Below, piece by piece: positions 38,381 to 47,501 of a DNA stretch of 58,889 nucleotides. The stretch's first letter is position 1, and every line of letters starts with the position of its first letter. The stretch lies in IMG/VR virus record IMGVR_UViG_3300007735_000764, positions 1 to 58,889 of that record; one strand, 5' to 3'. The DNA is from a virus. The position numbers were made by a program, and so were the translations under genes. A model generated the notes under the pieces. It saw only the letters and a program-made list of their open reading frames with translations, was not told the DNA's origin and did no database searches.

Positions 38381-40251
38381 TAGCGTCGCCCATCCGGTAT
38401 GAGGTCAAGACGTGGGCTGCCCAAACGCCAGCCCATCTCAGCTTCATTGCTCTCGACGCGCATCACAACGGAGCGCCCGCGCAAACGAACGAAGCACTGA
38501 TTGGTGTACTGCTCAATCGGAACACGAGCGGTACGAGTCACAGGAGACGAATCCGTTTGGGTGTAGTTCTGCCCTGGATAGTCCTGCATCTTGAGGCTCA
38601 TCGTCACCGTCGGGCTGACGGCATCCACGCCTTGGATTGCAAGATCGGGGATGATGCGGCGGAGCAGCATGAACTGATCGCCGTCACCGATATCAATGGG
38701 CGAACTTTCAATGAAGGCCGGGAGCGGGCCGGGGGGATTTGTGCTGCCGTCGCTGCGCCCCAACTCATGGTTGTACATGTAGTTGTAGGTCTCGCCCGTC
38801 GTCGTTGCGACAGGATAAGTTCGCAGGCCGCGATCAATCCACGCCGTGCGGGACAGCGTGCCGTAGGTCCACGCCTTTTCCTGATAGTTGAACGTGACGT
38901 AGCTATCGTTTTCCTCAGAATCCAAGGACGGATAAAACCACGTCACCTCGTTGAACGAAGAGTTCAAGGAAGCAAACACCTTGTCGCTTTGGGCGGTGTT
39001 CAAGTCGTGGAACACAAACTCCTTCAGCGGGCATTCGATCTGTAAGGTCTGGCCGCTGTAGGCGTAGAAGTTGTCTTTGCCCATCCAGAAGACGTTGTCG
39101 TCCACCGCCACGGCGGAGTTGTACCCCATCAGCGTGACGTTAGACGAGATCTGTTCGACACCAAACGTGTAGGGCGGACCAATGAATTGCAGCGAATAGA
39201 GCGCCGAATCGGTGAAGACCAGAACGGCACGCTTGGTTTCGACAGCACGGATGATCTCACTGCCGTTGCCCAAGCGCAGGTCACCCGCCGTATTGGTGGG
39301 AGCAGGGGTCCAAAGATAGGGATCTTCCTGACCGCTGAACCGGATGCTCATCGGGTCCTGAACGCCGTCTCCGTAGTCGGCACCAAACACCATGACATGC
39401 CGATCACGGTCAGAGACCAGAACCTGCTTGGCAATCGTCGGGCACATCGGGTCAGACGAAAGGCTATCAAGTTCGACGCCGCGCGTTGTAATGCTGGACC
39501 CGGTAACCCCCGAAGCGTCCCAATAATAAATGCCGCCGTTACGGATGCAGAAGATCAGGTCTTCACCGTAGTTGTCTTGCGACCAAATACGGAGGGTGTT
39601 CGTGGCTGAAACCGTTGTGGCACTGCCCCACGTACCACGGCCCCAAGTGCCGGCGCCCCAGCCGACACCGCCAACCTGCGTATCTAGGCCGGTGTTGATT
39701 TCATAGGTGGCCGTAACCGGGTTCCCGCCGTTGCCCGTATCGGAAGCATTGGCTGTAACGGAGAGGGTAACTTCGTACTGGCTGCTGCTGTTAACCTTGG
39801 AGACCTGATAAGTCCGATTCAAGATGCCTGCCGTCACATTGCCGCCGAGGGACGACGCACCCGAGAAGGTGACGAAGTCGTTTTCAACAGCGCCATGAGC
39901 CACGTCATTTACGACGAGCGTGCTCGAACCGTTCGTGGCAACAAACGGATTGTTCAAAGAAGCTGTGGCGCGGATAGGGGTGACATTATAAAATTGCCCG
40001 CCCCATTCAATGTAGTAGCGAAGGTTTGTTCCCACAGCCATGTAGTCATGGCTATCCAAACTCATCCAGTTATGGAGAGCACGGCAAGACCCTTGGAAGG
40101 TGTAGGTGGATGCCTTCTGCCAGCCACCAATAGTTTCCGGGAAACCAAGGCGGAAGCGAACGAGGTTACTGGACCTCCAACCGCCTTCATTGGTGTAGGC
40201 CGTCTGATCCCTAACAACCCCTGGGCGTAGCTGGATTTTCTGTAGGGCCAT
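38380..40251 (-). CDS. Tail protein, P22 gp10-like stabilisation/needle-hub type
   Basis: 623 residues, beta-rich. The N-terminal segment QKIQLRPGVVRDQTAYTNEG then GGWRSSNLVRFRLGFPETIG is characteristic of the tail-nozzle or stabilisation protein of P22-like podoviruses. The middle has Trp-rich turns (WGAGTWGRGTWGSA). It would form the beta-propeller nozzle below the adaptor. The gene starts 23 bases after the chaperone-like gene. The gp10-like call rests on pattern memory. Confidence 0.78.
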   Translation of the reverse strand: MALQKIQLRPGVVRDQTAYTNEGGWRSSNLVRFRLGFPETIGGWQKASTYTFQGSCRALHNWMSLDSHDYMAVGTNLRYYIEWGGQFYNVTPIRATASLNNPFVATNGSSTLVVNDVAHGAVENDFVTFSGASSLGGNVTAGILNRTYQVSKVNSSSQYEVTLSVTANASDTGNGGNPVTATYEINTGLDTQVGGVGWGAGTWGRGTWGSATTVSATNTLRIWSQDNYGEDLIFCIRNGGIYYWDASGVTGSSITTRGVELDSLSSDPMCPTIAKQVLVSDRDRHVMVFGADYGDGVQDPMSIRFSGQEDPYLWTPAPTNTAGDLRLGNGSEIIRAVETKRAVLVFTDSALYSLQFIGPPYTFGVEQISSNVTLMGYNSAVAVDDNVFWMGKDNFYAYSGQTLQIECPLKEFVFHDLNTAQSDKVFASLNSSFNEVTWFYPSLDSEENDSYVTFNYQEKAWTYGTLSRTAWIDRGLRTYPVATTTGETYNYMYNHELGRSDGSTNPPGPLPAFIESSPIDIGDGDQFMLLRRIIPDLAIQGVDAVSPTVTMSLKMQDYPGQNYTQTDSSPVTRTARVPIEQYTNQCFVRLRGRSVVMRVESNEAEMGWRLGSPRLDLIPDGRR

Positions 40252-40273
40252 CTTTGCTCACGCCTATGGAGGA

Positions 40274-40813
40274 TTACGGGGTCACCGTAGCCCATACCTC
40301 GTCAGGTTCAACCGGCCAAGATTGTACCACAACCGGGGGGTTGATGGCGATGGCGCGGAGCTGATTGCGGTATTCAAGAAAGGCCGCTTGGTTGGCCAGA
40401 TACGGATTGGACTGAGCGGGGTCCGCAACTGTCGGAATGGCTGTCCAGTCGGAAGCCGACAGGAGAGAGGAAGCCTGCTGCTTGTTGGCCTGCTTGCGCT
40501 GGTCGTCGTAGTAAGCCTGCTGCTCAGGATCGTATGTTCCAACAACCCATGTCTGATACCACTGGCCGCGCGTCTCTTCTGGCGCACCCTGCACAACGTA
40601 TTGCGTCAAAGGGTCATACGGAGGTTGTGGTGATTCCAGCACTGGAAACAGTTGGTAGCCCCGTTCCGTAGCCGCATTAGTCTGAGGAAACCAGTAAGCC
40701 ACATCCTGATTATCGCCAAAGTTGGTGTACGGGTTCTCTGCCTGCAAATCAGAGAATGTGTACGGGTAAGCGATGATTTGATTCTGTGCGTTTAGTTCAA
40801 CGTAGTTTGTCAT
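40274..40813 (-). CDS. Tail fibre assembly chaperone-like protein
   Basis: 179 residues downstream of the fibre gene. C-terminal part LLSASDWTAIPTVADPAQSN then AAFLEYRNQLRAIAINPP is the tail-assembly-chaperone signature (D-W-P..YRxxLR) known from phage tail APC domains. The N-terminal half is Gln/Tyr/Pro-rich. Position directly after a tail fibre gene agrees. Confidence 0.78.
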   Translation of the reverse strand: MTNYVELNAQNQIIAYPYTFSDLQAENPYTNFGDNQDVAYWFPQTNAATERGYQLFPVLESPQPPYDPLTQYVVQGAPEETRGQWYQTWVVGTYDPEQQAYYDDQRKQANKQQASSLLSASDWTAIPTVADPAQSNPYLANQAAFLEYRNQLRAIAINPPVVVQSWPVEPDEVWATVTP

Positions 40814-40824
40814 TGTCCTACCCT

Positions 40825-43800
40825 CTACGCGATGGCTAGAAAGATGTATGTGCCGCCGTTGTTGTTTATTGAGCTAGTTCCAGCAGTAACTTGAAACCCA
40901 CCCGTCGTAGTAAAAACATCATCATAATTTTGTTCGGCAGTTATATCATTAGGCGTTATGCGAAGATCATTTCCGGATATCATCCCGCGCGCCGTGTCCC
41001 AAATCCACCAATTATCTGTGTTTGATGCAGTGGCGTTTTTAATCATTACAAATCTTGCTCCCCCAGAAAAGCCGCAACTAATTGTTTGCGTCCCGCCATT
41101 TCCTGTATAGGAACCGACCTTCGATACGCCAGCGCATGTTGCAAATAAATATGCAACATAAGTGTTTCCAGAAGCATTTACTTGGCTTCCTGTTCCAACC
41201 GAAAAAACGGACGCTGTTGGCGTAGTATTGTTCCAAGCTGTAGAGCTTGTTTGTGGAGCACCTGCCCCGTTAAAAATCATGTATTTTGTATTTCCGAGCG
41301 CGGAATGATAAGCCCACCAATCTAAGCCTGAGTTTCTGCACTTTACAATCATCATTTCTGGGGCGATACCAAGGTTGTGGCTTATCGTGGTATTGCTTCC
41401 GGAACCTGAATAACAGACACTGTCATATACTTGCGGCGCTCTTCTAAACATCCAATAAATAGATGAGGTACTTACACCGAGCTGAGATACAAAAAAATCA
41501 TCTTGAAACCCTGTGTTTGCATTACTCGCATTGTAATAAACAGGATCCGTTCCGAGAGCGGTGTTCTCAGATGCAGTTGCGTTAGTTCTTAAAAGAGGCG
41601 TATTGCCACGTAACCTATCTGTTACCCAAGTAGAAGTTGTCGCAGATCTATTTCTTTGAGCTTGAATAACGGTGTCCGTTACAAACCCGGAGGTTACGGT
41701 TGTCAGCCCACTGGGAGTTTGAACAACGGGTCTAAACACCGTCGTTGCATCCGTAGGCACCTTCATAGGGCCACGGCGGATAGCCATGTAGATGAATGTT
41801 TGCGGTGTAGCGCCCCACCCAGATAACTGAAAACCAGTAGCCAATGGATTAGCATATCCATAGCTTTGTGATTCTGCTCCAGCAGTGTTTGCGCTTAAAA
41901 GTGCTTCTGTGTTTGTTGTTCCATTTAATGCTGCATTTCCCCTCATGCTATCAAGCATAACCCAACCGCCAGTGCTGACAGTTTTTATCAAAACAAATTG
42001 TGGTTCATACCCAAGGTTAACAGTAGCAACACCAGATGAGTTTGTTGTTACCGATCCACAGCTAATAACATTCTGCGTTCCGTCTAAGCCAAAGCCTCCT
42101 GCGTCGTGGGCAAAGAGATAAGCGACGTAGGTGTCGCCGTTAGTATTTACGCTATCGTCATTATTAACTGTAAATTGTGTTGATGTTGGAGCTGTACTTG
42201 CCCATCTTCCACCACCTTGGGCGACAGATAAATTTAAATAAATTGCAAAATTTTGGGGGTTTACTCCACCGTTTAATCCACGATGATAAACTGCCCAATT
42301 TGTCGCGCCTGTTGATGTACATTTAAAAATAATCATCCCCGGAACGGATTCAAGGTTATGATTTATTTGGCGGTTAGATGATCCATTACCGGTATAGGTA
42401 ACTACATCAAAAAATTTAGGAGCTTTTCTCCATGTCCATGAAGCATAAGTAGCAGAGCTTGTATTGATTTTAGCAAGAGAGCCAATGTTAAAACCAGATG
42501 CGGTAAAGGAGGTTAACCCCGTAGTTTGGGTTGTTTGTGCGGCTGTTGAGTTAGAAACAAGATCAAACGTCGCGCCACGGGCAGTGTCATACAAAGCATG
42601 ATCTGTGGCTGCACTGCGTGATTTTATCCATACAAGGCCACCCGTGCCGGTGATGGAAGATTGGGTTGCAATAGAAGAGGTAGCGGCTCCGGCGCTATCC
42701 GTAGCGGTTCCTGCCGCATCCACAGCAGGCCCAGCGGCATCCGTACCGCTATTAGCGCCTTCTGATAGCGTGCTTGTTGCGCTTGTTGCAGAACCGGGGA
42801 TCATTGTAACAAACGCGTTCCCGGATAAAGTAGTCCCATCCTGCGCTAATTTTACTATATAAAAATAAGAAACACCGTCGTTGGACTGTCCAACAGAATA
42901 CACGTTTCCGGAACTGTCAGCTTTAATACCAAATCCATTGCTACTCACACCGGGAGTAAATATTTTTCTTTGCCACTGTATGGTTCCGGAGGAATTATAT
43001 TTTGCAACTATTGTATAAACGAGACTTGCTGAATCTTGCAAAATACCGGTAATGTAAATATTACCTGATGAATCCGTAGTTATGGCGTTGCCATAACTAC
43101 CGGAGTAGGTAGCATCAATTAAAGTTCTTTGCCATTGAATAACACCCGATGTGTTGTATTTTGCCAAAAGAATTTTTGCGGACGAGTCCCCTTTTCCGAC
43201 GACATAAATGTTGTCAGATGAATCTACGGTTACGGCTCTCCCATCTCCGTTAGAGGAGTCTAACACCCGTTGCCATTGAATAGCCCCTGATGAATTGTAT
43301 TTATTTATAGAAAATCCAGCGTTATTTCCAACAGTATAGACATTCAAAGAAGAATCTACTGATACACCGTACCCGCTCTGAGTAACAGCACCAACGTTAA
43401 ATCTTCTCTGCCACTGAATGGTTCCAGAAGAGTTATATTTTGCAACAACGGAATAGGTAGAGGTGTCATATGTGCCAATTACATATACATTTGAAGAGGA
43501 ATCAACCGCCATACCGTTGGGGGTGAAAGTCGAAGTCGAAGCATGAGACAATTTTCTTTGCCACTGCAAAGAACCTGATGTGTCGTATTTCAACAATGCC
43601 GCATAATTTGAAGTCCCATTGTTAGCTATTCCAACTACATAGACGTTTCCAGAGCCATCGACGCTTACACGTCCGCTAGAAGAAGCGTTTTGACGAATTT
43701 TTCTTTGCCACTGTAGTGACCCAGAAGAATCATACTTTGCCAAAAGAATATAGTTTGTTCCATCATTAGATGTTCCGGCAACGTAAACATTGCCCGTAGA

Positions 43801-44028
43801 ATCAATAGAAACGCTTCTTCCAAGCCCGCTATTTTCACGGAGTTTTACCGTGTACCAAGAAGCCGTGTCGGAAAGCGCAATATTATTACCGATTGTTTGT
43901 GTAAAACCACTACCCGTATATAGGTATGTGGAAAAATAATCTTCGATATACTTTACGCTTGCACCGGACTGAGCAAACTGACCGAAGCCCCGTGACGATG
44001 CTGCACCGAGAGTGGAAATGAGCGGCAT
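40825..44028 (-). CDS. Receptor-binding tail fibre with seven-blade SBBP beta-propeller
   Basis: 1067 residues. Residues about 50-400 hold seven repeats with D-S-S-G-N-V-Y-V-x-G and Q-W-Q-R, matching SBBP beta-propeller repeats; seven copies suit a complete seven-bladed propeller. A short Ala/Ser/Thr linker follows, then several copies of a domain with YTGNGSSNRQINHNL and YVAYLFA, common in marine phage fibres (I recall it as DUF7483). The gene is visibly AT-richer than its neighbours, a sign of recent acquisition. It probably binds host surface glycans or proteins. AGAGG lies upstream of the ATG. Confidence 0.85.
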   Translation of the reverse strand: MPLISTLGAASSRGFGQFAQSGASVKYIEDYFSTYLYTGSGFTQTIGNNIALSDTASWYTVKLRENSGLGRSVSIDSTGNVYVAGTSNDGTNYILLAKYDSSGSLQWQRKIRQNASSSGRVSVDGSGNVYVVGIANNGTSNYAALLKYDTSGSLQWQRKLSHASTSTFTPNGMAVDSSSNVYVIGTYDTSTYSVVAKYNSSGTIQWQRRFNVGAVTQSGYGVSVDSSLNVYTVGNNAGFSINKYNSSGAIQWQRVLDSSNGDGRAVTVDSSDNIYVVGKGDSSAKILLAKYNTSGVIQWQRTLIDATYSGSYGNAITTDSSGNIYITGILQDSASLVYTIVAKYNSSGTIQWQRKIFTPGVSSNGFGIKADSSGNVYSVGQSNDGVSYFYIVKLAQDGTTLSGNAFVTMIPGSATSATSTLSEGANSGTDAAGPAVDAAGTATDSAGAATSSIATQSSITGTGGLVWIKSRSAATDHALYDTARGATFDLVSNSTAAQTTQTTGLTSFTASGFNIGSLAKINTSSATYASWTWRKAPKFFDVVTYTGNGSSNRQINHNLESVPGMIIFKCTSTGATNWAVYHRGLNGGVNPQNFAIYLNLSVAQGGGRWASTAPTSTQFTVNNDDSVNTNGDTYVAYLFAHDAGGFGLDGTQNVISCGSVTTNSSGVATVNLGYEPQFVLIKTVSTGGWVMLDSMRGNAALNGTTNTEALLSANTAGAESQSYGYANPLATGFQLSGWGATPQTFIYMAIRRGPMKVPTDATTVFRPVVQTPSGLTTVTSGFVTDTVIQAQRNRSATTSTWVTDRLRGNTPLLRTNATASENTALGTDPVYYNASNANTGFQDDFFVSQLGVSTSSIYWMFRRAPQVYDSVCYSGSGSNTTISHNLGIAPEMMIVKCRNSGLDWWAYHSALGNTKYMIFNGAGAPQTSSTAWNNTTPTASVFSVGTGSQVNASGNTYVAYLFATCAGVSKVGSYTGNGGTQTISCGFSGGARFVMIKNATASNTDNWWIWDTARGMISGNDLRITPNDITAEQNYDDVFTTTGGFQVTAGTSSINNNGGTYIFLAIA

Positions 44029-44043
44029 TACTCTAGCCTCTTG

Positions 44044-45420
44044 TTACGCGAACTTCGTTTGCGAAGCGAAAACGGTGAAGGCTGCGGAGCCTGTCTTTAC
44101 AATGGTAAAGACATAGGCATCCACGGAACTTGCGTTGCCAGACGTTGGGGCGGAACCGCCCTGCCATTCTGGTGTGACAGAAGACCCGTCAACTCGGACA
44201 GCGGAGTTGTAGTAGGCTGTTCCACCGTTTGTATTAAGGAAAGCCACCGTAACGCTGTCGCCCGTATTCATCGCCGTGTTCAACGTCGTGCCGCTGCTAG
44301 CGCGGAAGTTGAGCGTGAAGTTACCCGAGGCATTGGTGGTGTAATACAGCACGGCTTGCGTTGTGATGTCGAAGTTGATTGTACCAGTTGCGGCCGTGGC
44401 CGAAACTGTCGCCAACTCGGCGGCGTTTTCGATACCCATGGCAAGGACAGAAGTGGATCCTTGGAATGTCTGACGCGCCGTGAAAGTGTTGGCCGTCGAG
44501 GTAGAGAGCGCCGATGCCCAAGACAAAGTCGCGGACCCGTTCGTAGACAAGACCTGCCCGCTAGTGCCGTCCGCCGAAGGGAGCGTATAGGTCGTGCTGC
44601 CCGCCGCCGAAGCCGGGGCCAAGCCAACGTAACCAGAGGACGAACCGGAAAGGCGGAGTGTGCCCTTCACATCCAGCTTTGAACCAGGCGTAGCCGTACC
44701 GATGCCGACAGCGTCGGCAGAGGCGTCAGCCGTGATCAGGTTTGCGTCGGTGTCGCCTTCGACGCGGAAGTCCTTATCCGCTCCCGCTTCGTTAATGACG
44801 ACCGCCCCGTTGAGTGACGAATCGCCAGACACGTCCAGCTTTACAGTGGGGGTGTTCGTGCCGATGCCAACACGATCCGTGGAGGCGTCGGCAAAAATTA
44901 AGTTTGCGTCACCGTCACCTTCGACACGGAAGTCCTTGTCCGCCCCGCTCTCATTAACGACGACAGCGCCATCCAAGGAGATGTTGCCGGTGAATGTCGG
45001 ATCCGTGGTGTCGTTGACGTTTGCTGCCAACTCGACGTTCGTGCCATCGCAATAGACCAGTGCCGTCGTGCCATTGGCGACAGACACTCCGGTGCCGGCC
45101 GATGTCTTGATCGTAATGGCGAAGCCACCCGTGGTGGAGTTCTTTACGACATAAACCTTTTGGCTGCTGGGGCAGATCACGTTACGTGCTGCCGTCAACG
45201 TACCGGCCATGACCAACACCGCCTTACGGGACTGGTCGGTCGCGCCGTCGGCAACTGTCAGCGTATAGTTGGCATCCGACATGGTAATAGCGGCAACGCC
45301 GGCAATCGCCTCATCAATGAGGGTGCCAAGGTTGGTGTTTGTTGTATCGCCCCAGATACCGGACTGTTCACCGGTTCCGATCAGCTCAATTCGTAAGCGG
45401 CTTGAATATGTACTGGCCAT
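44044..45420 (-). CDS. Tail fibre protein with internal duplication
   Basis: 458 residues. The N-terminus (SSRLRIELIGTGEQSGIWGD then TNTNLGTLIDEAIAG) is a virion-attachment module common in phage fibres. The middle is a duplicated unit of about 50 residues with VNESGADKDFRVEGD, then DRVGIGTNTPTVKLDVSG, repeated once as VINEAGADKDFRVEGD. The end is a beta-rich tip. The fibre probably trimerises at the tail and carries host-range determinants. Confidence 0.85.
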   Translation of the reverse strand: MASTYSSRLRIELIGTGEQSGIWGDTTNTNLGTLIDEAIAGVAAITMSDANYTLTVADGATDQSRKAVLVMAGTLTAARNVICPSSQKVYVVKNSTTGGFAITIKTSAGTGVSVANGTTALVYCDGTNVELAANVNDTTDPTFTGNISLDGAVVVNESGADKDFRVEGDGDANLIFADASTDRVGIGTNTPTVKLDVSGDSSLNGAVVINEAGADKDFRVEGDTDANLITADASADAVGIGTATPGSKLDVKGTLRLSGSSSGYVGLAPASAAGSTTYTLPSADGTSGQVLSTNGSATLSWASALSTSTANTFTARQTFQGSTSVLAMGIENAAELATVSATAATGTINFDITTQAVLYYTTNASGNFTLNFRASSGTTLNTAMNTGDSVTVAFLNTNGGTAYYNSAVRVDGSSVTPEWQGGSAPTSGNASSVDAYVFTIVKTGSAAFTVFASQTKFA

Positions 45421-45430
45421 CGTGGAACCT

Positions 45431-46102
45431 TTATGCGGCTATCTGTGTCCAATTGGGGTTTTGCCCCGGAGAAACCTGTGCCCAAGAGGGGTTTTGATTG
45501 GGCGTGATATTACCCCAAACAAGGACGTTTGACACTAGGCCTTGAGCAGAAACACCCGTGACGTAGGCAGTTGCTCCGCCCGTAGCTACGGCAGATCCAA
45601 CAAGAGCTGTCCCCTCGACCCCCGTTACGAAGACGCGGTTAATGGATTTGGCTATGACGGTGCCAACATCCCCGGTTGCCGAAACGCCCGTGACCTCAAC
45701 ATTGGCTAGAGCGGTGACGGTTACGGAATCAACAAGGCCGTCTGCAAAGACCCCGGATACTTCGGCATTGCTGTCACCCTCGGCCGTGGCAGACCCAACG
45801 GATCCCGTGGCCTCCAGCCCCGTCACATCGACGTTGGCTTTCAGGCTGACGGTGACAGAGCCGACGGAACCCGTGGCAGAAACGCCCGATAGATCGGCAT
45901 TGGCCGTTGTAGTAACGGAGACGGAGCCTACAGAGGATGTCGCCCCAAGACCTGTGACTGGGACAACGGCCACGGCTGTGACCGTAACCGTCCCGACAGC
46001 GCCCGTAGCAAGACCAATAGCGACCGCGCCCTGGCCAAACGGGAGTTGACCCCATCCGGCAGAGCGCGACCAGCCTTCAAATGCTACGGTTGCATCAGCC
46101 AC
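45431..46102 (-). CDS. Beta-repeat virion protein
   Basis: 223 residues made almost entirely of 23-24-residue repeats of the form VTGVSATGxVGSVTVTA, about seven to eight copies, with a Trp-containing N-terminus (FEGWSRSAGWGQLPFGQG) and the ending QNPSWAQVSPGQNPNWTQIA. A beta-solenoid or stacked adhesive filament fits. Similar repeat proteins occur beside fibres in aquatic phages. No enzyme motif. Confidence 0.78.
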   Translation of the reverse strand: MADATVAFEGWSRSAGWGQLPFGQGAVAIGLATGAVGTVTVTAVAVVPVTGLGATSSVGSVSVTTTANADLSGVSATGSVGSVTVSLKANVDVTGLEATGSVGSATAEGDSNAEVSGVFADGLVDSVTVTALANVEVTGVSATGDVGTVIAKSINRVFVTGVEGTALVGSAVATGGATAYVTGVSAQGLVSNVLVWGNITPNQNPSWAQVSPGQNPNWTQIAA

Positions 46103-46697
46103 TATTGGTCCTAAACCTCTGAGCCTTCGGCCTTGTTATGGCGCTGACCAAGTCCTCGCCTTTTGAGATCCTGCGATAGACAGATCCAGCCGACAGTCCG
46201 TAAACATCACACCAATCGTACAGGCATTTGGTAACTCCGTCTATCTCGACCCAAATGTTCTGACGCGTGTTTCTGGACTGCACCGAACGAACCGCCCACC
46301 TTACGTTATCTTTATAGTACCCCTTCGAGTTATCTATTCGGTCTATGCTATGTCGGTCTGAGGGAGGTTCCCCGACATCGGCAGAAAACACCGAAAAGTC
46401 TTCCCAAGAAGGATCGTAGTCTATCCCCCTACCCCCGTAGTTTTTGTAGGAGGGGTGTTTTTCATTTCGGCATCTTTGTCGCACATTCATCCAAGTGTTG
46501 TAGAGTTTGGTTCCGTGCTTGTTATGGGTGCGGCGATTGCCTGCTCTTTTGAGGTGGCCGCAGGAGCGGGTTCTTCCCGACTTCACCAGACTAGCTACGG
46601 CAGTGGTCTCCCGACCACAACTACAAACAAGCCGCCACAAAACCTTGTTGTGTTTGTTTTTTCCGGCTTTGCACAAAAACGTCAGTTCCCCGTACAT
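46095..46697 (-). CDS. HNH-type homing endonuclease (YGGRGI family)
   Basis: 200 residues. The conserved block YNTWMNVRQRC, YKNYGGRGIDYDPSWEDFS and SIDRIDNSKGYYKDNVRWA identifies a free-standing phage endonuclease family. The N-terminus has a Cys-rich zinc element (LVCSCGRET, SCGH) and the C-terminus a DNA-binding helix (DWCDVYGLSAGSVYRRIS). The ATG at 46697 lies at the foot of a 13-bp hairpin that covers the ribosome-binding site. It sits between a virion gene and the beta-repeat gene, overlapping the latter by eight bases. Confidence 0.87.
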   Translation of the reverse strand: MYGELTFLCKAGKNKHNKVLWRLVCSCGRETTAVASLVKSGRTRSCGHLKRAGNRRTHNKHGTKLYNTWMNVRQRCRNEKHPSYKNYGGRGIDYDPSWEDFSVFSADVGEPPSDRHSIDRIDNSKGYYKDNVRWAVRSVQSRNTRQNIWVEIDGVTKCLYDWCDVYGLSAGSVYRRISKGEDLVSAITRPKAQRFRTNSG

Positions 46698-46729
46698 ATC
46701 CTACAGCTCCTTGAAAGAGCTGTAGGATA
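46697..46729 (-). promoter_or_regulatory. Hairpin sequestering the homing-endonuclease translation start
   Basis: Arms TATCCTACAGCTC (46697-46709) and GAGCTGTAGGATA (46717-46729) pair perfectly over 13 bp around a 7-base loop. On the minus-strand transcript the Shine-Dalgarno AAGGAG spans loop and stem, and the first base of the start codon closes it. Read-through mRNA would hide the start. Confidence 0.8.
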
Positions 46730-46753
46730 ACACGGTGACGCGAGTAATGCAAT

Positions 46754-47206
46754 TTATGCTATACGTAATATGGCATTGCTGGCATCCGCCGTCGGGAAGA
46801 TGACGGTGAAGTCCCCCGCCGAAGCGGTTTTGTCCGAGCCGAAATCCAGAACCACAACCGACGGGTTGGTGTAGGTGTGAGCCGGAGTGGTGTTATAGAT
46901 CAAAGCGCCACGGGCAGTGAACGAGGCGGTGGACCAGACCTCATCCGCAAAATCGGTGAACGCTGTCGTGCCAGAAGAAGTTGGGTTGACGTTCGCGAGA
47001 GCCTGACCACCGGCAACGTAAGCCGACCCGGAGGTGTTAGTCGTCTCTCCGGATGTGGTGTAGGCCGTCGTGGAAGCATCCAACGTGGCGGAGTTGGTGT
47101 ACAGCGCCATGTAAAAAATGTCTCCGCCCGAAGCGCGGAAATCGTGGGCGCCTTCAAGAAGCTGCTTCTTGAAAGACGTGCACATGAAGTTACCGGTAAA
47201 AGCCAT
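46754..47206 (-). CDS. Hypothetical virion protein
   Basis: 150 residues, Thr/Ser/Ala-rich and beta-structured. Starts FTGNFMCTSFKKQLLEGAHD and includes FYMALYTNSATLDASTTAYT and a PSVVVLDFGSDKTAS strand. The family is widespread in podovirus structural blocks. A role in the tail or as a fibre connector is inferred from place. Confidence 0.78.
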   Translation of the reverse strand: MAFTGNFMCTSFKKQLLEGAHDFRASGGDIFYMALYTNSATLDASTTAYTTSGETTNTSGSAYVAGGQALANVNPTSSGTTAFTDFADEVWSTASFTARGALIYNTTPAHTYTNPSVVVLDFGSDKTASAGDFTVIFPTADASNAILRIA

Positions 47207-47207
47207 G

Positions 47208-47501
47208 TTACGGCCTCCTAAGAAGTTCGGCTAGGTTCGGCTGACCCGCCTCAAGGACAAGATTATAGACTGTTGTTCGATCAGATTGAATGGCCCGCTT
47301 CATGTAAAGCAGAACAACCTGTTCCACCTTATCCTTGAAAGCCAAGGCCTGTTCCCGGATAGCCGGGTGCGCGGTGTCCGACACTTGGACGATGCGATCT
47401 GTAGCTAGTTTAGCCCAAAACTCAGGAGGATGCCCGCGATTTGATGTTGTTTGTACATCAACCTGCATGACCGTGGCAACGACGGGATCAGTCCAAGCCA
47501 T
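47208..47501 (-). CDS. Hypothetical structural-block protein
   Basis: 97 residues, one base before the adaptor stop in transcription order. Helical, with HPPEFWAKLATDRIVQVSD and KDKVEQVVLLYMKRAIQSDR. A conserved small protein of podovirus adaptor clusters; function not known to me. Confidence 0.72.
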   Translation of the reverse strand: MAWTDPVVATVMQVDVQTTSNRGHPPEFWAKLATDRIVQVSDTAHPAIREQALAFKDKVEQVVLLYMKRAIQSDRTTVYNLVLEAGQPNLAELLRRP

